Below are positions 32,836 to 44,925 of a stretch of 64,000 nucleotides of DNA, piece by piece. Within the stretch, counting starts at the first letter, position 1. Each line of letters begins with the position of its first letter. The notes under the pieces are model-generated. The model did not search any database. It had not been told where the DNA came from and saw only the letters and a list, made by a program, of their open reading frames with translations. Origin of the DNA: Heterocephalus glaber (Eukaryota > Chordata > Mammalia > Rodentia > Bathyergidae). Both the position numbers and the translations under genes were made by a program. The stretch is taken from assembly GCF_000247695.1 (NCBI RefSeq), contig NW_004624747.1, positions 15,422,532 through 15,486,531 of the forward strand. The letters are read 5' to 3'.

Positions 32836-33379
32836 GTGTATAACATAATAAAGGGTTTTTTTAAAACATGATGAGACAAACATACCAGGAGAGGGGTGAT
32901 TCAGAGGTGGTTGTATTTGCTGCATCTGCTTATATCACTGTCACCTGCTTTAGGAGGAGGGTAGAAAATCACATAAATATGTGATGGCAGTTATGGCTGG
33001 ACCCTAGACCCTGCCTGGAGACCTAGAAGAAAGGGATTAAATGGAGCTCATGATAGGACAGTGGCCTTATTCTTTGCTTCCTCTCTAGGCTAACTTGACC
33101 ACTGGTTGAGATCATTAGCATGCCACTCCCCCCTACTTAGCCTTAGACAGGTTGCTTCCTTCCTCACCCAATTATATCTCCTCAAAGATGGATAAGAGGA
33201 TTAAGCCCAATAACATATGTAAAACATCTGATCCATTACCACTTTCTCTCGCTCTTTTCTTCCGGTCACACTTGCTACCCATCTTATTCTTGTTTCATAT
33301 TTTTTCATTTCCAACAAAACCTATTGACAAAACTGGGTTAACTGGTAGGGCTATACTATAACCCGAGCTTTATTCAACT

Positions 33380-33940
33380 ACCATGGTAAGACCCAATTTA
33401 CTCAGGACCCTTTGCATTGGGGATGCAATGGCATTAACTCCTGGAGCTAGAAAAGTCCAACATGGCTGAAACAAGTTCTTGTAAAATTCTCTGTGCACCT
33501 GCTGTTCAGTCCTGTATGGACACAGCTTGGCGTAACTGCAGCCATCTTGAATTATAACTGCCATGATTTCCCCTGAGTAACTCTGGCTGTTTTTTTCTTC
33601 ATAGTTTCTGGGCAAACTATAACTAGATACGGCTGTTAGAGTCATATGTTGGGGGGGCGGCTTTACAATTGGACCCTGGCTCCAGACACACGCCTGACTC
33701 AAATGTTATCTTAAGATAAACCATGTACATTTCAGCCAAGATGAAATCACTTTTGTCCTAACCCTAAATACACCACTCTTTCTGACCCAAATTGTGGGTA
33801 TCCAACTGGTCTTGTTGGGGCCTGGGCCCATGGTTCCATCAGTAAATCCCCCAATAAATTGCACTCTATGTAATCTTAGACCTATCTGCCTCTTTCTTCA
33901 GACTCATGGCACCTTGGGGTTGGTCCTCATACACTAAGAC
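33380..33940 (+). mobile_element. Possible solo LTR
   Basis: Shows a late AATAAA (33853-33858) followed by CTGCCTCTTTCTTCAGACTC and a CA-ending GGTCCTCATACA, a layout usual for R-U5 of retroviral LTRs. The start is not defined and no internal retroviral sequence was seen. Alternative: an unrelated medium-repeat element. Confidence 0.4.
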
Positions 33941-34009
33941 TGGGTAGTTCTGGAACAAGTGTGCTTAGAATGCAGAATCTTTCTGTGTAACATTATAGTC
34001 TGTATTTTC

Positions 34010-34093
34010 TTCTTTTTTGGTACCAGGGATAGAACTTGGGTCCTTGTGCTTGGGAGGCAGGCAGTGGAATCACTGAGCTAAATCTGTGGCTCA
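34010..34093 (-). repeat. ID-like SINE
   Basis: Flanked by CATTATAGTCTGTATT on both sides. Confidence 0.88.
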
Positions 34094-34139
34094 CATTATA
34101 GTCTGTATTGACAAAGTTAGCTATTATGCGCCTCCCCAG

Positions 34140-34262
34140 TGGACTGTAGGTTCATGGAGAGGAGAGATTTTGGCTTACTCACCACATACTCCTGGTGCCT
34201 GGAACAGTGCCTGACTCAAAGGAAGCACTCAATTAATAACTGTTTGGTGAAGGCACAAATGA
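34140..34262 (+). repeat. L2 3' end fragment
   Basis: GCCTGGAACAGTGCCTGACTC and GCACTCAATTAATAACTGTTT match the usual L2 3' end. Confidence 0.65.
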
Positions 34263-34321
34263 TAACAGCTAAGTAATGTCCAGTAGGCTATTATTATAGT
34301 CCAGGCATTTATTTTATTTTA

Positions 34322-34404
34322 CTTTTTTGGTACTGGGTATTGAACTTGGGTCCTTGCGCTTGTGCAGGAGGCAGTGAAACCACTGAGCTAAATCCCCAGC
34401 CCAG
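34322..34404 (-). repeat. ID-like SINE
   Basis: Flanked by CCAGGCAYTTATTTT on both sides; an old inverted ID-B1 composite follows at 34410-34600. Confidence 0.87.
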
Positions 34405-34409
34405 GCACT

Positions 34410-34600
34410 TATTTTTTTAATAGTACTGAGAATTGAACCCAGGACTTTTGCTCTGAGCTACATCCCCACCCTCTTTTTAACTTTTTAATTTTGAGACAGG
34501 GTCTCATAGAATCACTAAGTTTCCTGGACTGGGTTTGAATTTTCAGTCTCCCTGCCTAAGCTTTCTAGATTATAGCCATATGCCAGTATGCCTGGCTAGA
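34410..34600 (-). repeat. Composite B1-ID SINE, old
   Basis: Inverted ID-like half at 34412-34475, then the 7SL-like half to GCCAGTATGCCTGGC. Confidence 0.7.
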
Positions 34601-34697
34601 TACTGTTTTAAATGCTTTACATGTATTATTCGCATGCTCCCCAATTTATTATAGTTCAACTCATGATTTTTTAACTTTACAATAGGTTTATTGGTGG

Positions 34698-34775
34698 GGC
34701 CAGAGATTTAGCTCAGTAGTGCCACCACCTGCCTCTCAAGCACAAAGTCCTGAATTTCATCCCTGGTACCAAAAG
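34698..34775 (+). repeat. ID-like SINE
   Basis: Flanked by ACAATAGGTTTATTGG on both sides, a 16-base target duplication. Confidence 0.88.
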
Positions 34776-35029
34776 CATACAATAGGTTTATTGGGGTGTG
34801 ATATGCATTTTTAAATTATGCAATATTTTTGACTTGAGATGGATTTATTGGGACGACCCCATCTCCAGGGAGCATTTATACCCACTCAACTATTGTAAGA
34901 AGACTGAGCTACTATCAGCCCCAATTTGTAGATTTGTCAAGTAATTTGCTCAAATTCTCATTTCATTTATAAGTGGCAGGAAAGGATCTTAACGAGACAG
35001 CCGGATTCCACAGGCCAAGCTCTTAGCCA

Positions 35030-35215
35030 CTACAGCAGTAGCGGCAAGGTTATCCCCTGGGAACTTGTTAGAAATGCTAATTATTTTTCCTTCCACCCCA
35101 AATCCATGGAAGCTGAAACTCCATGGGTAGGGCCCTTTCTGTCTTTGGTATAATCAGCCCTCCAGGGGCTCCGACCACACTTCAGTTTGAGCCCTGCAAA
35201 CTGCACCATACTGCT
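35030..35215. repeat. MER5/MER20-type hAT fossil
   Basis: GGGAACTTGTTAGAAATGCT and the closing CAGTTTGAGCCCTGC are typical of this non-autonomous DNA transposon group; subtype unassigned. Similar fossils lie at about 36390-36780 (SINE-interrupted) and 40235-40375. Confidence 0.6.
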
Positions 35216-35484
35216 TCTTGATCTTTGAGTTTCTGGGGACTTCACTTTCTAAGAAAAATAGTGGATTCTGTCAAAAAACAAAATGTCAACAAATTGAGTT
35301 TAGGGCTTCATTTGGCTTTTATTAGCAATTCACATATCCAGCAGCATCCCATCTGTGAAATAGAAAGGCGCTCCGAAAGAGCAGGGGGGTGGGCTTCATT
35401 TGCAGAAAAGGTAGAAAGAAGCAGAAATAAGGAACAAAAAGCAGATTGGTAATTTCAAAGTGACTTTCCTTAGAAGGTGCTGGT

Positions 35485-35885
35485 TTGGATAGCATTAGAG
35501 TGTGACATCCAAGGGTTCCTCAGTGACAGCTTGGTCCTCGGTGGGCTTGGGAGGTCAGGGACCCTTTAAGTGTTGAGGCTTAATTTAAGGTCACTGGGTC
35601 ACCGGAAGTGCTGCCCTTGGAAGAGGTGGATACCAGCCTCACCGAGTGAGTTAATTGTTCTTGCAAGATTGAGTTGTTATAAAAAAGCAAGCCTGACTCC
35701 TGAACGTCTCCTTTGGCTTCCTGTCATGCCATGATGTCATGTCATTCGTCCTTCCCCAGAGGCTGAGCCAAAGGGGTTGCTTGATCCTGGACATTTAGCC
35801 CCGAAAACTGTGAGCTAAATGAAACTCTTTTCTTTATACCTTATTACCCAGGTGTATTTTAGCAACAGAACATGGGCTAATACAA
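35485..35885 (+). mobile_element. MaLR-type solo LTR
   Basis: GTGACATCCAAGGGTTCCTC near the start, CCCCGAAAACTGTGAGCTAAATG and CTTTATACCTTATTACCCAG near the end, closing on GGGCTAATACA. No internal part is left. Confidence 0.75.
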
Positions 35886-36019
35886 AGCAAAAGAGACTTT
35901 CTTCACTTACCCATTTAGAATGACCAGGCCCTTTTGAATTGGTTGCCCTCCTTTTTTTTTTTTTTTTTTTTCCTCGTTTGTTTGTTTTGGAAAACTGGCC
36001 TGTTTTAAAGTTCAGCCAG

Positions 36020-36106
36020 GGGCCTCGGATTTAGCTCAGTGGTTTCGCCACTTGCCTCGCAAGCACAAGGACCCGAGTTTGATCCCCGGTACCCCCCCGC
36101 CAAAAA
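36020..36106 (+). repeat. ID-like SINE with C-rich tail
   Basis: The body ends GATCCCCGGTAC and continues CCCCCCCGCC before AAAAAA. Flanked by AAAGTTCAGC on both sides. One of four copies with a C-run at this junction. Confidence 0.85.
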
Positions 36107-36494
36107 AGTTCAGCTTGCTTAAGGCTCACCTAGCATGAGTGACTGCTTTCTGGTTGGTCTGGCCTGTTGGGGGCTTAGTCCAAAATAATTACCTCCCCAC
36201 ACATAAGTTTTATTTCAAAGTATTCACATGCATATTCTGGGAAAACAAAGCTATCCTATTAAATGTCATCTGTGGGCATAGTTTTGCTCATCTCTGTTTT
36301 TGCTTTTAATTGAAGACTGTCCTTTGGGCAAGTGAACATCTTTGGACCTTACTACTGACATCTATAAAATGGACAGGGGTGAAGACTGGACTAGAGCAAT
36401 TATTTTCAGCACCCGGAGAGTTTTAAAAATTCCACGGCCAGAAGGTGGGCCCAACCAACTAATCTGGGAGTGGGAACCCCACGTTGACTTTTAA

Positions 36495-36715
36495 AATTTT
36501 TGAGACAGGGTCTTGCTACGTCATCTAAACTGGACTTGAACTCTCAGTTTTCCTGCTTCAGGCTCTTAGTAGCTGGTATTACAAACAGGCACATGTCACC
36601 ATGCCTGGCTTCCACATTGGCATTTTTTTGGGGGGGGGTGTTACTGAGGATCGAACTTGAGTCCTTGTGCTTTCGAGGCAGGTGCCGGAACCACTGAGCT
36701 AAATCCCTGGCCCCA
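36495..36715 (-). repeat. B1-like SINE and ID-like SINE inside a hAT fossil
   Basis: Inverted 7SL-like unit at 36495-36612 and inverted ID-like unit at about 36630-36713, whose tail reads TTTTTTGGGGGGGGG. The segment CCACATTGGCATTTT flanks the ID copy on both sides. Confidence 0.83.
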
Positions 36716-37734
36716 CATTGGCATTTTAAGGAGCATCCCAGGTGATTCCAACATTTGGCTGAAGTTGAACCCGTGCTCTCGAAAAGACAACACCAGCTAT
36801 TCTAGTCCCCGTGGTATTGACTGCTTAAAAGGTGTGCGTGTGACCGAGTTCTGTCCAATCAGATGTTAAGAGGAAATGAGGGGGGAGCTTCTGGGAGCCT
36901 TTTCTTCATTTACTTTGCTGGTCCTTGCACTAGGCAATCTTCAGCTTCTCTCCAGGTACCCACATTCTCTTGTTTTGTGTGAGTCATAAAATCGCATAAG
37001 TAGCCTATTCATGGATGAGAGTTGAGTGGAAACTCTGCCCTGCCTCAATGGGGCAAAGTTTTTAGATATGAGTAGAAAAGAAATGTAGAAATGAGATACT
37101 GGGTAGCTTGCACAGTTGCTAGAAAGGATGGAGGACTTGGTTTGGAAAACGGGACAAAGACAAGCCATGCCACTGAAATCAGGGTCAAAATTACCCTACC
37201 AAATCGAGCCAGTAGAAACAAAAATTTGCTGCTTCGGCCAGCCAGAGGATATCCCTGACTTTGCAGCCTCTAGAAACTGGATGTTGCTTTCTCCACTTCT
37301 ACTGGCAGAAATAATTGGCCATCTACCTCCTGTGCTGGGTCCCTCCATGCACAGTTAGCACCCCATGTATAAGCCTGGGAGACATGCCTAATGGCCAAGC
37401 CTGGGTCAGATGCAAGTGAGTACCCCATACTTAGCTCTTGTTTTTTGGGAGGGTTCCACATCTAGGCCCAACCAACCCTGGATGGAAATTACTTTTTTAA
37501 AGTTGCTTCTGTACTGGACAAAACAAAACAATGGAACAACTATTAACATAGTATTTACATGGTACTAGATATTATAAGTAATCTAGAGATGATTTAAAGT
37601 ATACAGGAGGATGTGTGTAAGTTTTATGCAAATCCTACTCCCTGTTGTATAAGAAACATACATCTACAGATTTTGATACCTCTGGGGGTTCTGTAACCAA
37701 TCCCTGGTGGATACCAAGGGATGACTGTATATAA

Positions 37735-38375
37735 CTGTTATGGCTTGTATCTAGATGTCCCCGCAAAGCCTCATGCAGTCATAGGTGGGGCTTTTCAGAG
37801 GTGGGTGGAGATAGGGTATGTCATGCTGGGATTAAGGATGTGATGCTGGGAATAAGGGTGCCATGCTGGCATTAAGCATGTGCCACCCTGGTTGTGAGTG
37901 GATGGAATATAAGGGACAGAAGGGCCAGGGATTTAACTCAGTGGTTCCAGCTCCTGCCTTGAAAGCGCAAGGTCCTAAGTTCGATCCCTGGTACCAAAAA
38001 AAAAAAAACAAAAAAGTTTTTCGGGCTGGGGATTCAGCTCAGTGGTTCTGGCGCCAGCCTCAGAAGTGCAAGGTCCAGAGTTGGATCCCCGGTAGCAAAA
38101 AAAAAAAAAAAGTCTTAACGAATATAAGGGACAGAAGGAAGGTAGGCTGTTGTTCTGCTGCTGATGTTGCTTGCTGCTTGCTGCCTTCTGACTGCTCTGC
38201 TTTGGCATGGACTCTTTCTCCTCTGTGATGCCCCTCTGCCATGCCATCCTGGCTTGGAGCCAGCTGACTATGGACTGAAACCTCTACAAACTGTGAGCCA
38301 AAATAAACCTTTTCTCCTTTAACTTTGGGCATTGGGTATTGTGTCTTAGCAATGAGAAAAGTAACTAAGACAGAG
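37735..38375 (+). mobile_element. MaLR-type solo LTR split by two ID SINEs
   Basis: Begins GTTATGGCTTGTATCTAGAT, ends AAAATAAACCTTTTCTCC...AACTAAGACA. Same subfamily as the LTR at 57946. Two ID-like SINEs at about 37924-38009 and 38026-38112 interrupt it. Confidence 0.8.
37923..38138 (+). repeat. Tandem pair of ID-like SINEs within one target duplication
   Basis: Copy 1 about 37924-37998 with an A-rich tail to 38016; copy 2 about 38026-38096 with a tail to 38111. GAATATAAGGGACAGAAGG occurs at 37905-37923 and again at 38120-38138, outside both copies; I see no separate duplication between them. Confidence 0.85.
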
Positions 38376-38399
38376 AGAGATGATATCAGCCTTCCACTG

Positions 38400-39640
38400 T
38401 GACTTGTGACCTGGGACATCCCAGAATAGGAGAAGGTTCAGATGCTGGTAACCAGTGATATCACAAATTTTCACTACAGTAGTACTCATGAGGGACAAAT
38501 GTTGCCAGATCTTTTGTTTTTCCAAGAGAAATTAGAATTTTAGGTTTTACATGAAATTCCTGGATGCTAAGTGTTGGCAACTACAGCATTTAAAAACAAG
38601 CAGGCAAACAAATTCTTGGCCATGTAAAATGCTTTAAGGATCACTTTGTGACTTCTGATTTGTTGAGGATGGATGGCCAGATGAAGACATAGTAATCCCT
38701 GATGCCCTCACCTACTGTCTGGATTTTACACCTTTTTCCAGATTAAGGCAAGTCAAACTGGTGTCTTCATATGTGAACTGTGACATTCATTTCATGTCTA
38801 TAGCCACACACTTTTCTTACATAATCACAACCGGATTTGGAAATGCTTTAACAAACCATAAAGACTCAGAGATGTCAGGATCAGAAATTATAAACAAAAT
38901 CACCAATAGAAGGCATTTGCTTTTTCAATTGGAATGAGGGGAAGGAAGCCCTGCATTTTATTACTCTCAGCTTTGGAACAAACTTAGCTTTGGAGACAGC
39001 ACTTACTGCCTTAGTTTATTTTTAAGACTTATTCTTATGAGAGAATGGGATGTAGGGCTATGTTTGGTAGATGTTGGCAGAAAATTAAAGTGGGTCTCCT
39101 TCCTGAACATGGTTATAATGCTAACTCATGTTTAAATCAGGAGCAAAGACTTGAAGGGGGGAAAAATCTCATAGGGCAATTTGAAGAGTGTGTGTAAGGG
39201 GGAAAGCCCATTCCTGTTTGGTGACAATGGCAAAACTGTAAATTGATGGGGACTTTAAATCCTCAGGTTCTTGAGCACCACCCTCTCATCTTTCTCTTGT
39301 AAAAAGTCTAAGAATCCCTCACATCAGAACTCAAGTACTTCATCAGTTGTCTCCTAAACATTTACCAACTGAATAATGAATGTGTACTTATTGATTCTTG
39401 AGTCTAAGTTTGAGACTGAAAGGGATAACTCATATGAATTTGCTCCATGACACTTGGGCTCAATAAAATTCACATCTCCTTTATTTTTCTAGATTAAATA
39501 GATGTGGCTTAAGGTAATGTTGTTCCCTTGAGCCAAGTTGTTCAAGAAGCTTGCAAAGTTCCGGAGAACTAAGTCAGAAGGAACTGTGATCCTCAGTGCT
39601 TTATGTCATCTGCTAGGGAAGATTCTCTTTGTACACTGCT
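38400..39640. other. SINE-free intergenic stretch
   Basis: About 1.2 kb with no recognisable SINE, gene or open frame of note. Composition is ordinary to AT-rich. Confidence 0.5.
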
Positions 39641-40020
39641 ATAGTTTGGATCTGGAACAACCCCAAGACCCATGTGCTAAAGGCTTGGTCTGCAGCTTGG
39701 TGCTATTGGGAGGTGATGGAACCTTTAAGAGGCGGGGACTTGTGGGAGGTCTTAGGTCATGAGGGCGTGCCCTTGAAGGGGATGATGGGAATCTAGACCC
39801 TTCTTGACTTTCTTTGATTCCTGGCTTCCATGAGATGAGCAGCTTCTTCTGTCACATGCTCTCACCATGATGTACTGCCTTGCCACAGGCCCCAAAACAG
39901 TGGGGCCAGCTCATCATAGACTGAAACTTTCAAAATTGTGAGCCCAAATAAACTTTCCTTTTTTACAAAAATTTGATTATCCAAGGTATTTTGTTACAGT
40001 AATACAAAGCTGATTAACAC
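39640..40020 (+). mobile_element. MaLR-type solo LTR
   Basis: Begins TGCTATAGTTTGGATCTGG, has CCCAAATAAACTTTCC near the end and closes GCTGATTAACACA. Confidence 0.8.
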
Positions 40021-40379
40021 AGATATGTAGGCTGGAATGATCCCTTTGGATAGCAGCAACTCTACTGCTAATAGTGTCCTTTTTCTTTGTGTAAAATTCA
40101 GCTACTCAGAGCTTTTGTCATTGCTCCCAGTGCCACAGAATTTTGAGGTTTAGATTTCTCTGTACCCCTCCCTTGAAGTCCTTCTACTCCCCATCCCCCA
40201 AAGAGAACTCAATAGAAACAGGGTGTGAGCTACACTCTGGCTGCTCAAAGTGAAGTTCAGGGGCCAGCAGTACTCACACCACCTACAGACTTGTTAGAAA
40301 TGCAGTCTTTGGCCCAGAACCTGTATGTCAATGAGGACTCCAGGGAATTCATGGGCCCATTTCAGTTGATAAGCTTTGG

Positions 40380-42600
40380 ATACAGCAATGTATCTCTATC
40401 ACACTTTCTGACCTTTGTGCTGTTCTGCATCCATCTCTATGGTGGAATTCTTCAGGGAGCTGGGCCATGCCTCTCTCACTCAGGACTCTCACCTTTTTCC
40501 CTCAAAGGACTTGGTATTTTAATAATTTAACTCCAACTCCCAGAGTTCCTGGGCATTCAAGCTCCCCTGGGCTAGGAAAACCCAATACCCCAGAACTCTA
40601 AGACTTAATTAATTGGGGGACAAAGATCTCCCTTAGTCATTTGTGGTAAGTCCGCAGCAGAAAGTAAGCCCCATTAATTTCTCAAGCACATTATCCTGTC
40701 ACACAAGTGATTGGACTTCCAGATTGGTAACATTTTAAAAACATTTCTTCTTTTAGAATCTTTCCTTGTTCTCCCTTGTTGAGTCAAGTATAATTGCCCT
40801 GGGCTAGAATCTCTGGGGTCATCATGATTAAGAAAGACAGAAAAGTGTTAATAAGGCTGCCTCTGGTTGACATTGGTCTAACCTCAGACCATACAGCTTT
40901 AGAGTTTGTGAAACTGAAAATACAGAGGTAAAAAGGAGTTGACTGGGTACACCTGTCCTTTGTTCTGTGTGCAAAACCAGGTGATAGCTTACCATCCCTC
41001 TGTCATCGTACTGGCGACTCTGGGAGAGGTAAGGAAGTGAGAAACAGATCTTAGTATTAGCAAAAACCTGTAGATTCCATTTGAGGATGCATAGTAAGAA
41101 GAAAATGCAAATTACTATTATTATTTACATTGCAGGACAGAGTTACACAACATTTTATTATACAGTAGATGCTATACAAAGAACTGCTATTTATAGACAT
41201 TTTATCATATCCCTCCAGTTCCCCCTAAACTCACTCTTTCAAAGCATTTGGCCCAAGTTCAATAGCAATGTGAGAAAAAAATGTATATTTTTAAATACAT
41301 GCAATGCTGAAAAGTAAAGCAAGAAACTAAGTACTGAAAATTGAGGAGCCAAGGTTGTCCTAAGTCAGTAGGGAGAATTTTTAAACTTGAGGATATTTTA
41401 TGTGTCTTAAATATAGACAACCAAAATCTATTTTTAAAAATTCTTTCAACTTAGAAAGTTTTAAATTTCTTTCTTTTTTTTCAAAGGAAGCACCTTAGAA
41501 TTAAATCCTGTTCCAATTGAGGAGACTTGGCAGATTTGCAGAAAATGAAACTATTTGGCATGTTCATTAATATGAAGATTGGACAATTGTGCTTTTAAAA
41601 AGTTCTCAAATTTAAAGGTCATTTAAAGTACAGATTTTAACAAAACCAAATTTATTTTTGTTTTGTTTTTTTGGTCCCGGGGATTAAACTTGGGACCTTA
41701 CGCTTGCGAGGCAGGTGGCAGAACCACTGAGCTAAATCCCTGGCCCACCAAGTTTATTTTTTAAAGGGGTAACTAAAGTTTCCTGACTCACATGGGAGGA
41801 AATGATTTTATACCCTCTGCTTTAAATTTTTTTTCTCAAATTAAGTGATATTAGACAAAAACAACATATCCAATATGTCATAGTTTGGCAAATGTCAACC
41901 CAAACTGGCTTGTTGAGTATGGGTTATTTTCAGTTTGTGCCAATTAATTAAAAATGTTATCTTAATGCTAAATTCAAATAAGTTCCTGGTTTTGATACAA
42001 CTTCTAATTTTCTTCTGTTGCTCAGGTGATTTGAAATTCTAACTGAGAATAAATTTTGCAAAATTAACACATAAAAGGGCATCACTGAAAACATTTTTCA
42101 TTGCATAATTCCAAATGCCATGGAAGTGGTTGGCGTATTTGGATAGTCATGGAACTTAATTCCATACATACATATTTTTAAATTATCCATCTGTTTAACA
42201 CCAGGAAGGGTTTCACTGGTAAGATCTTGGTGTACCCAAATCTAGAGAACTTGGTGTGATAAAATTTGCAATATCAAAATCATGTTTTTTTTAAAAAAAC
42301 AATTGGTAGGATTAGAAAGTTATTCCAAGTCATCTGCAATATGGTATTATCAGAAACAAGAAAACAAAGTAATTTGTTCATGTCTTTCCACACTCCCAAG
42401 TGACCACCAGGGAGAAAATACAGATAGAGGTAATGAATGAAAGGTAATGTACCAGACCCTAAAGACTAGGAAAATTTAATTTAAGCTGTAATATTAATTG
42501 AGATTTTATACCTTCTCACCTGAAATTGTAGGTGCTGAAGAATAACAGTGCCATCCAAACACCTCTTTAAATATACTTATATTGAGAGAGTACCTTGATA
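40380..42600. other. AT-rich, SINE-poor intergenic stretch
   Basis: Only one ID-like SINE (inverted, about 41663-41748, flanked by CCAARTTTATTTT) interrupts over 2 kb. No coding sequence was recognised. The low density contrasts with the rest of the window. Confidence 0.5.
41663..41748 (-). repeat. ID-like SINE
   Basis: Body begins GGTCCCGGGGATTAAACTTG; the CCAAATTTATTTTTG / CCAAGTTTATTTTTT pair marks the target. Confidence 0.87.
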
Positions 42601-42609
42601 TCTTTAAAG

Positions 42610-43050
42610 TACTATAAACTACCCTATCACTATACTATAGTTAATAAACTTCCCCTTTGATTAGCCACAATTTTATAGACAAAATGGTTGCTCTTTATGA
42701 AGCTGAAGAGAGTAAAAATGGCTGCCAAGAATTCTTCCCATCTCTGTAGGTATGTGCACACAGGAGGGCCTTGCCTCAAGAATGTGGGCTGGCCTTTGTC
42801 TGGCTTTGACCAATAGCGTGCCGCACAAATGCTGTTCTGGGACCTCCAAGCTGGGCCAGCCACAGGAGTGAGGCCATCTCGGATGTACCAGCTCCATTTG
42901 AAGCCACCCCAGCCAACAGCATGTGGAGCCCAGAACTGTCTCAGCCCTTTGGGATTCCAGATTTACGTATTCAGGAAAAATGAAACAACTGTTATCTTAA
43001 ACCATTACTGTGAAGGATGGTTTAGCACGCAGCAATAGATAACTGCCCTG
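42610..43050. mobile_element. Probable old MaLR (MLT1-like) LTR remnant
   Basis: Near its end TGTTATCTTAAACCATTAC and CACGCAGCAATAGATAACTG resemble the MLT1 terminus; the left end is not defined. Confidence 0.4.
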
Positions 43051-43289
43051 GTGACAATTCTCTAACTCCTTGAAATTGGGGAATTACAAACTTTTTGGAG
43101 GTTGAGAAGAAAAGGCACCTGGAATATTAATGAAACTGAAGTTAAGTTTTTGTGGCTATGCTTATAAAAAATTTCAGTTGCACGAGTTTCTATTATGAGA
43201 GTGATTTATTGGTAAGTCAATTAAGGTATAATCATTATGATCCCAGTGACGGAAGTTATCGTTTTAGTATTTACCTAATTTTTGCTTGG

Positions 43290-43900
43290 CGTGCTGTTGC
43301 AGTCAGGGTTTTAGCAAGGGAATACATTAAATACAGGACACACAATATTTAGGATTATTTTATGATAATAACCCAAAAAGTCAAATGCAAAGGAGTGCAA
43401 GAAATCAACCACACACTAGAGGCCCAAAGAATCCAGCTGAGGGCCTGGATCCCATCAATGTCCACACAAGTCCAGCCAGTGGCCTAGAGCCCACGACAAT
43501 GTCGCATGCTTGTCCGTATTGAGAATCTGCACCTGGAAGGCCCAAAGGCCAGTGACGAAAGCCAGAAAACCTATGCCAGTGGGATGAAGGATTTATGCCA
43601 CCAGGCTGACATTGGAACCAGGAAGTGGTGCTCACGGTGAAGATCAGACCTCCTCTGATGAAAACAGCAGCCATTCCCAGTGACAGCAAGGCCCTGAGCT
43701 CCTCCTCCAGTGAGAACAGCCAAGATCGCATCAGGAAAACCATCCTCAGCAAGCTTCTCCTAGAAAATCAATAGGCTCCAATATCCCCCCCCCCCAGTTC
43801 TCTTTTTATGGCTATCAGCAACAATCCTCAGGTGGATCCTCCACCCCCCCCCAGACCACGTTGATTGAGTTCAGCTGGGGGTTACAAGTTGACCACTAGT
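43290..43900. repeat. Unassigned element-like segment
   Basis: More GC-rich than its surroundings, with C-runs at 43786-43796 and 43841-43852. It begins near CAGTCAGGGTTTTAGCAAGG. It looks like an interspersed element but I cannot assign a family. A 115-codon open frame on the - strand has no recognisable homology. Confidence 0.3.
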
Positions 43901-43997
43901 CAATCCAACACACATGTAAATGAGAAATTCCAAGTTTGCTATGAGTAAGGATGAACAAATGGAAAACTGGACTCTCTAATGTGGCACTTCCAGATTG

Positions 43998-43999
<2 letters not shown>

Positions 44000-44038
<39 letters not shown>
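44000..44038. repeat. (TG)n microsatellite
   Basis: About 19 TG units at the end of an inverted B1-like SINE (44040-44145), consistent with growth from its tail side. Confidence 0.9.
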
Positions 44039-44039
<1 letters not shown>

Positions 44040-44763
44040 TATAGGGGTCTTGCTGTGTTGCCCAGGCTGGCCTTGAAATCCTCAGCTCAAGTGGTCCTCT
44101 TGCCTCAACCTCCCAAGTAGCTGGCATTACTATGCCTGGCTCTAGACTGCAAATATTATCTGTACAAAGTACACTTGATAGACTTCTATATCAATAGAGT
44201 TATCTATAGACAAACATTCTCAGATCTAAGACCAAAAGAAATTTGTCTAGGCATGAAAGAAAATGTTAAGTAACTTAGAATTTTATTTGAATTATAAATA
44301 TGATTTGCAATACTAGTACTGAATTTTCAGAAATTTAGCTATGTGGTGTTACCAAGTATGTCAGCATTTTGACCATGTTATGTGTGGAAACATTGCTAGT
44401 GGGTGTATTGACCTCAAGATTTTACTTTTAGTCTGCAAGATTGGGATAGATTTGAAGGGAGGAGTGAAGATTTTTTTTGAAAGGAGGAAATTATCTAAAT
44501 TTTTAGGTGATGTGTACATCAAATATGAGATATATTTGGGTGTGCTCTCTAGAAAATTAGATAAAAGAACATTTTTTAAAAGGATGAAACAGAACCATTA
44601 GTGAAAACCAATAAGGGACAAAAAGAATAGTTTATATGTGAGAAATTATAAGCATAAGGCAATTGGCTTTATAACATAACTGTTGTAAATACAAGAGAAT
44701 AGGAGAAAAGTGGAAAATGTACATAAAATTTTAAAAGTGACTTTTTATAAAAATAATCCAATA

Positions 44764-44925
44764 CAAGCTGGGTGTGGTGGCACATACCTGTAATCCCAGC
44801 ACTCTGGGAGGCTGAGGCAGGAGGACTGCTGTGAGTTTGAGGCCAGCCTGGGATACATAGTGAGTTTAAGGCCAGCCTGAATCACATAGCAAGACCCGGT
44901 CTCAAACAAAACAAAAAAAACCTAA
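44764..44925 (+). repeat. B1-like SINE with internal duplication
   Basis: Carries GATACATAGTGAGTTTAAGG between two copies of the CCAGCCTG segment; flanked by ATCCAATACA on both sides. Confidence 0.85.

Noticed and set aside
37905..38138. CRISPR-like or satellite array
   Set aside because: Only two SINE units with A tails are present; no regular spacer pattern exists here or elsewhere in the window.
43405..43752. A 115-codon open frame on the - strand as a gene
   Set aside because: No homology or splice context, and it sits in an element-like segment with C-runs.
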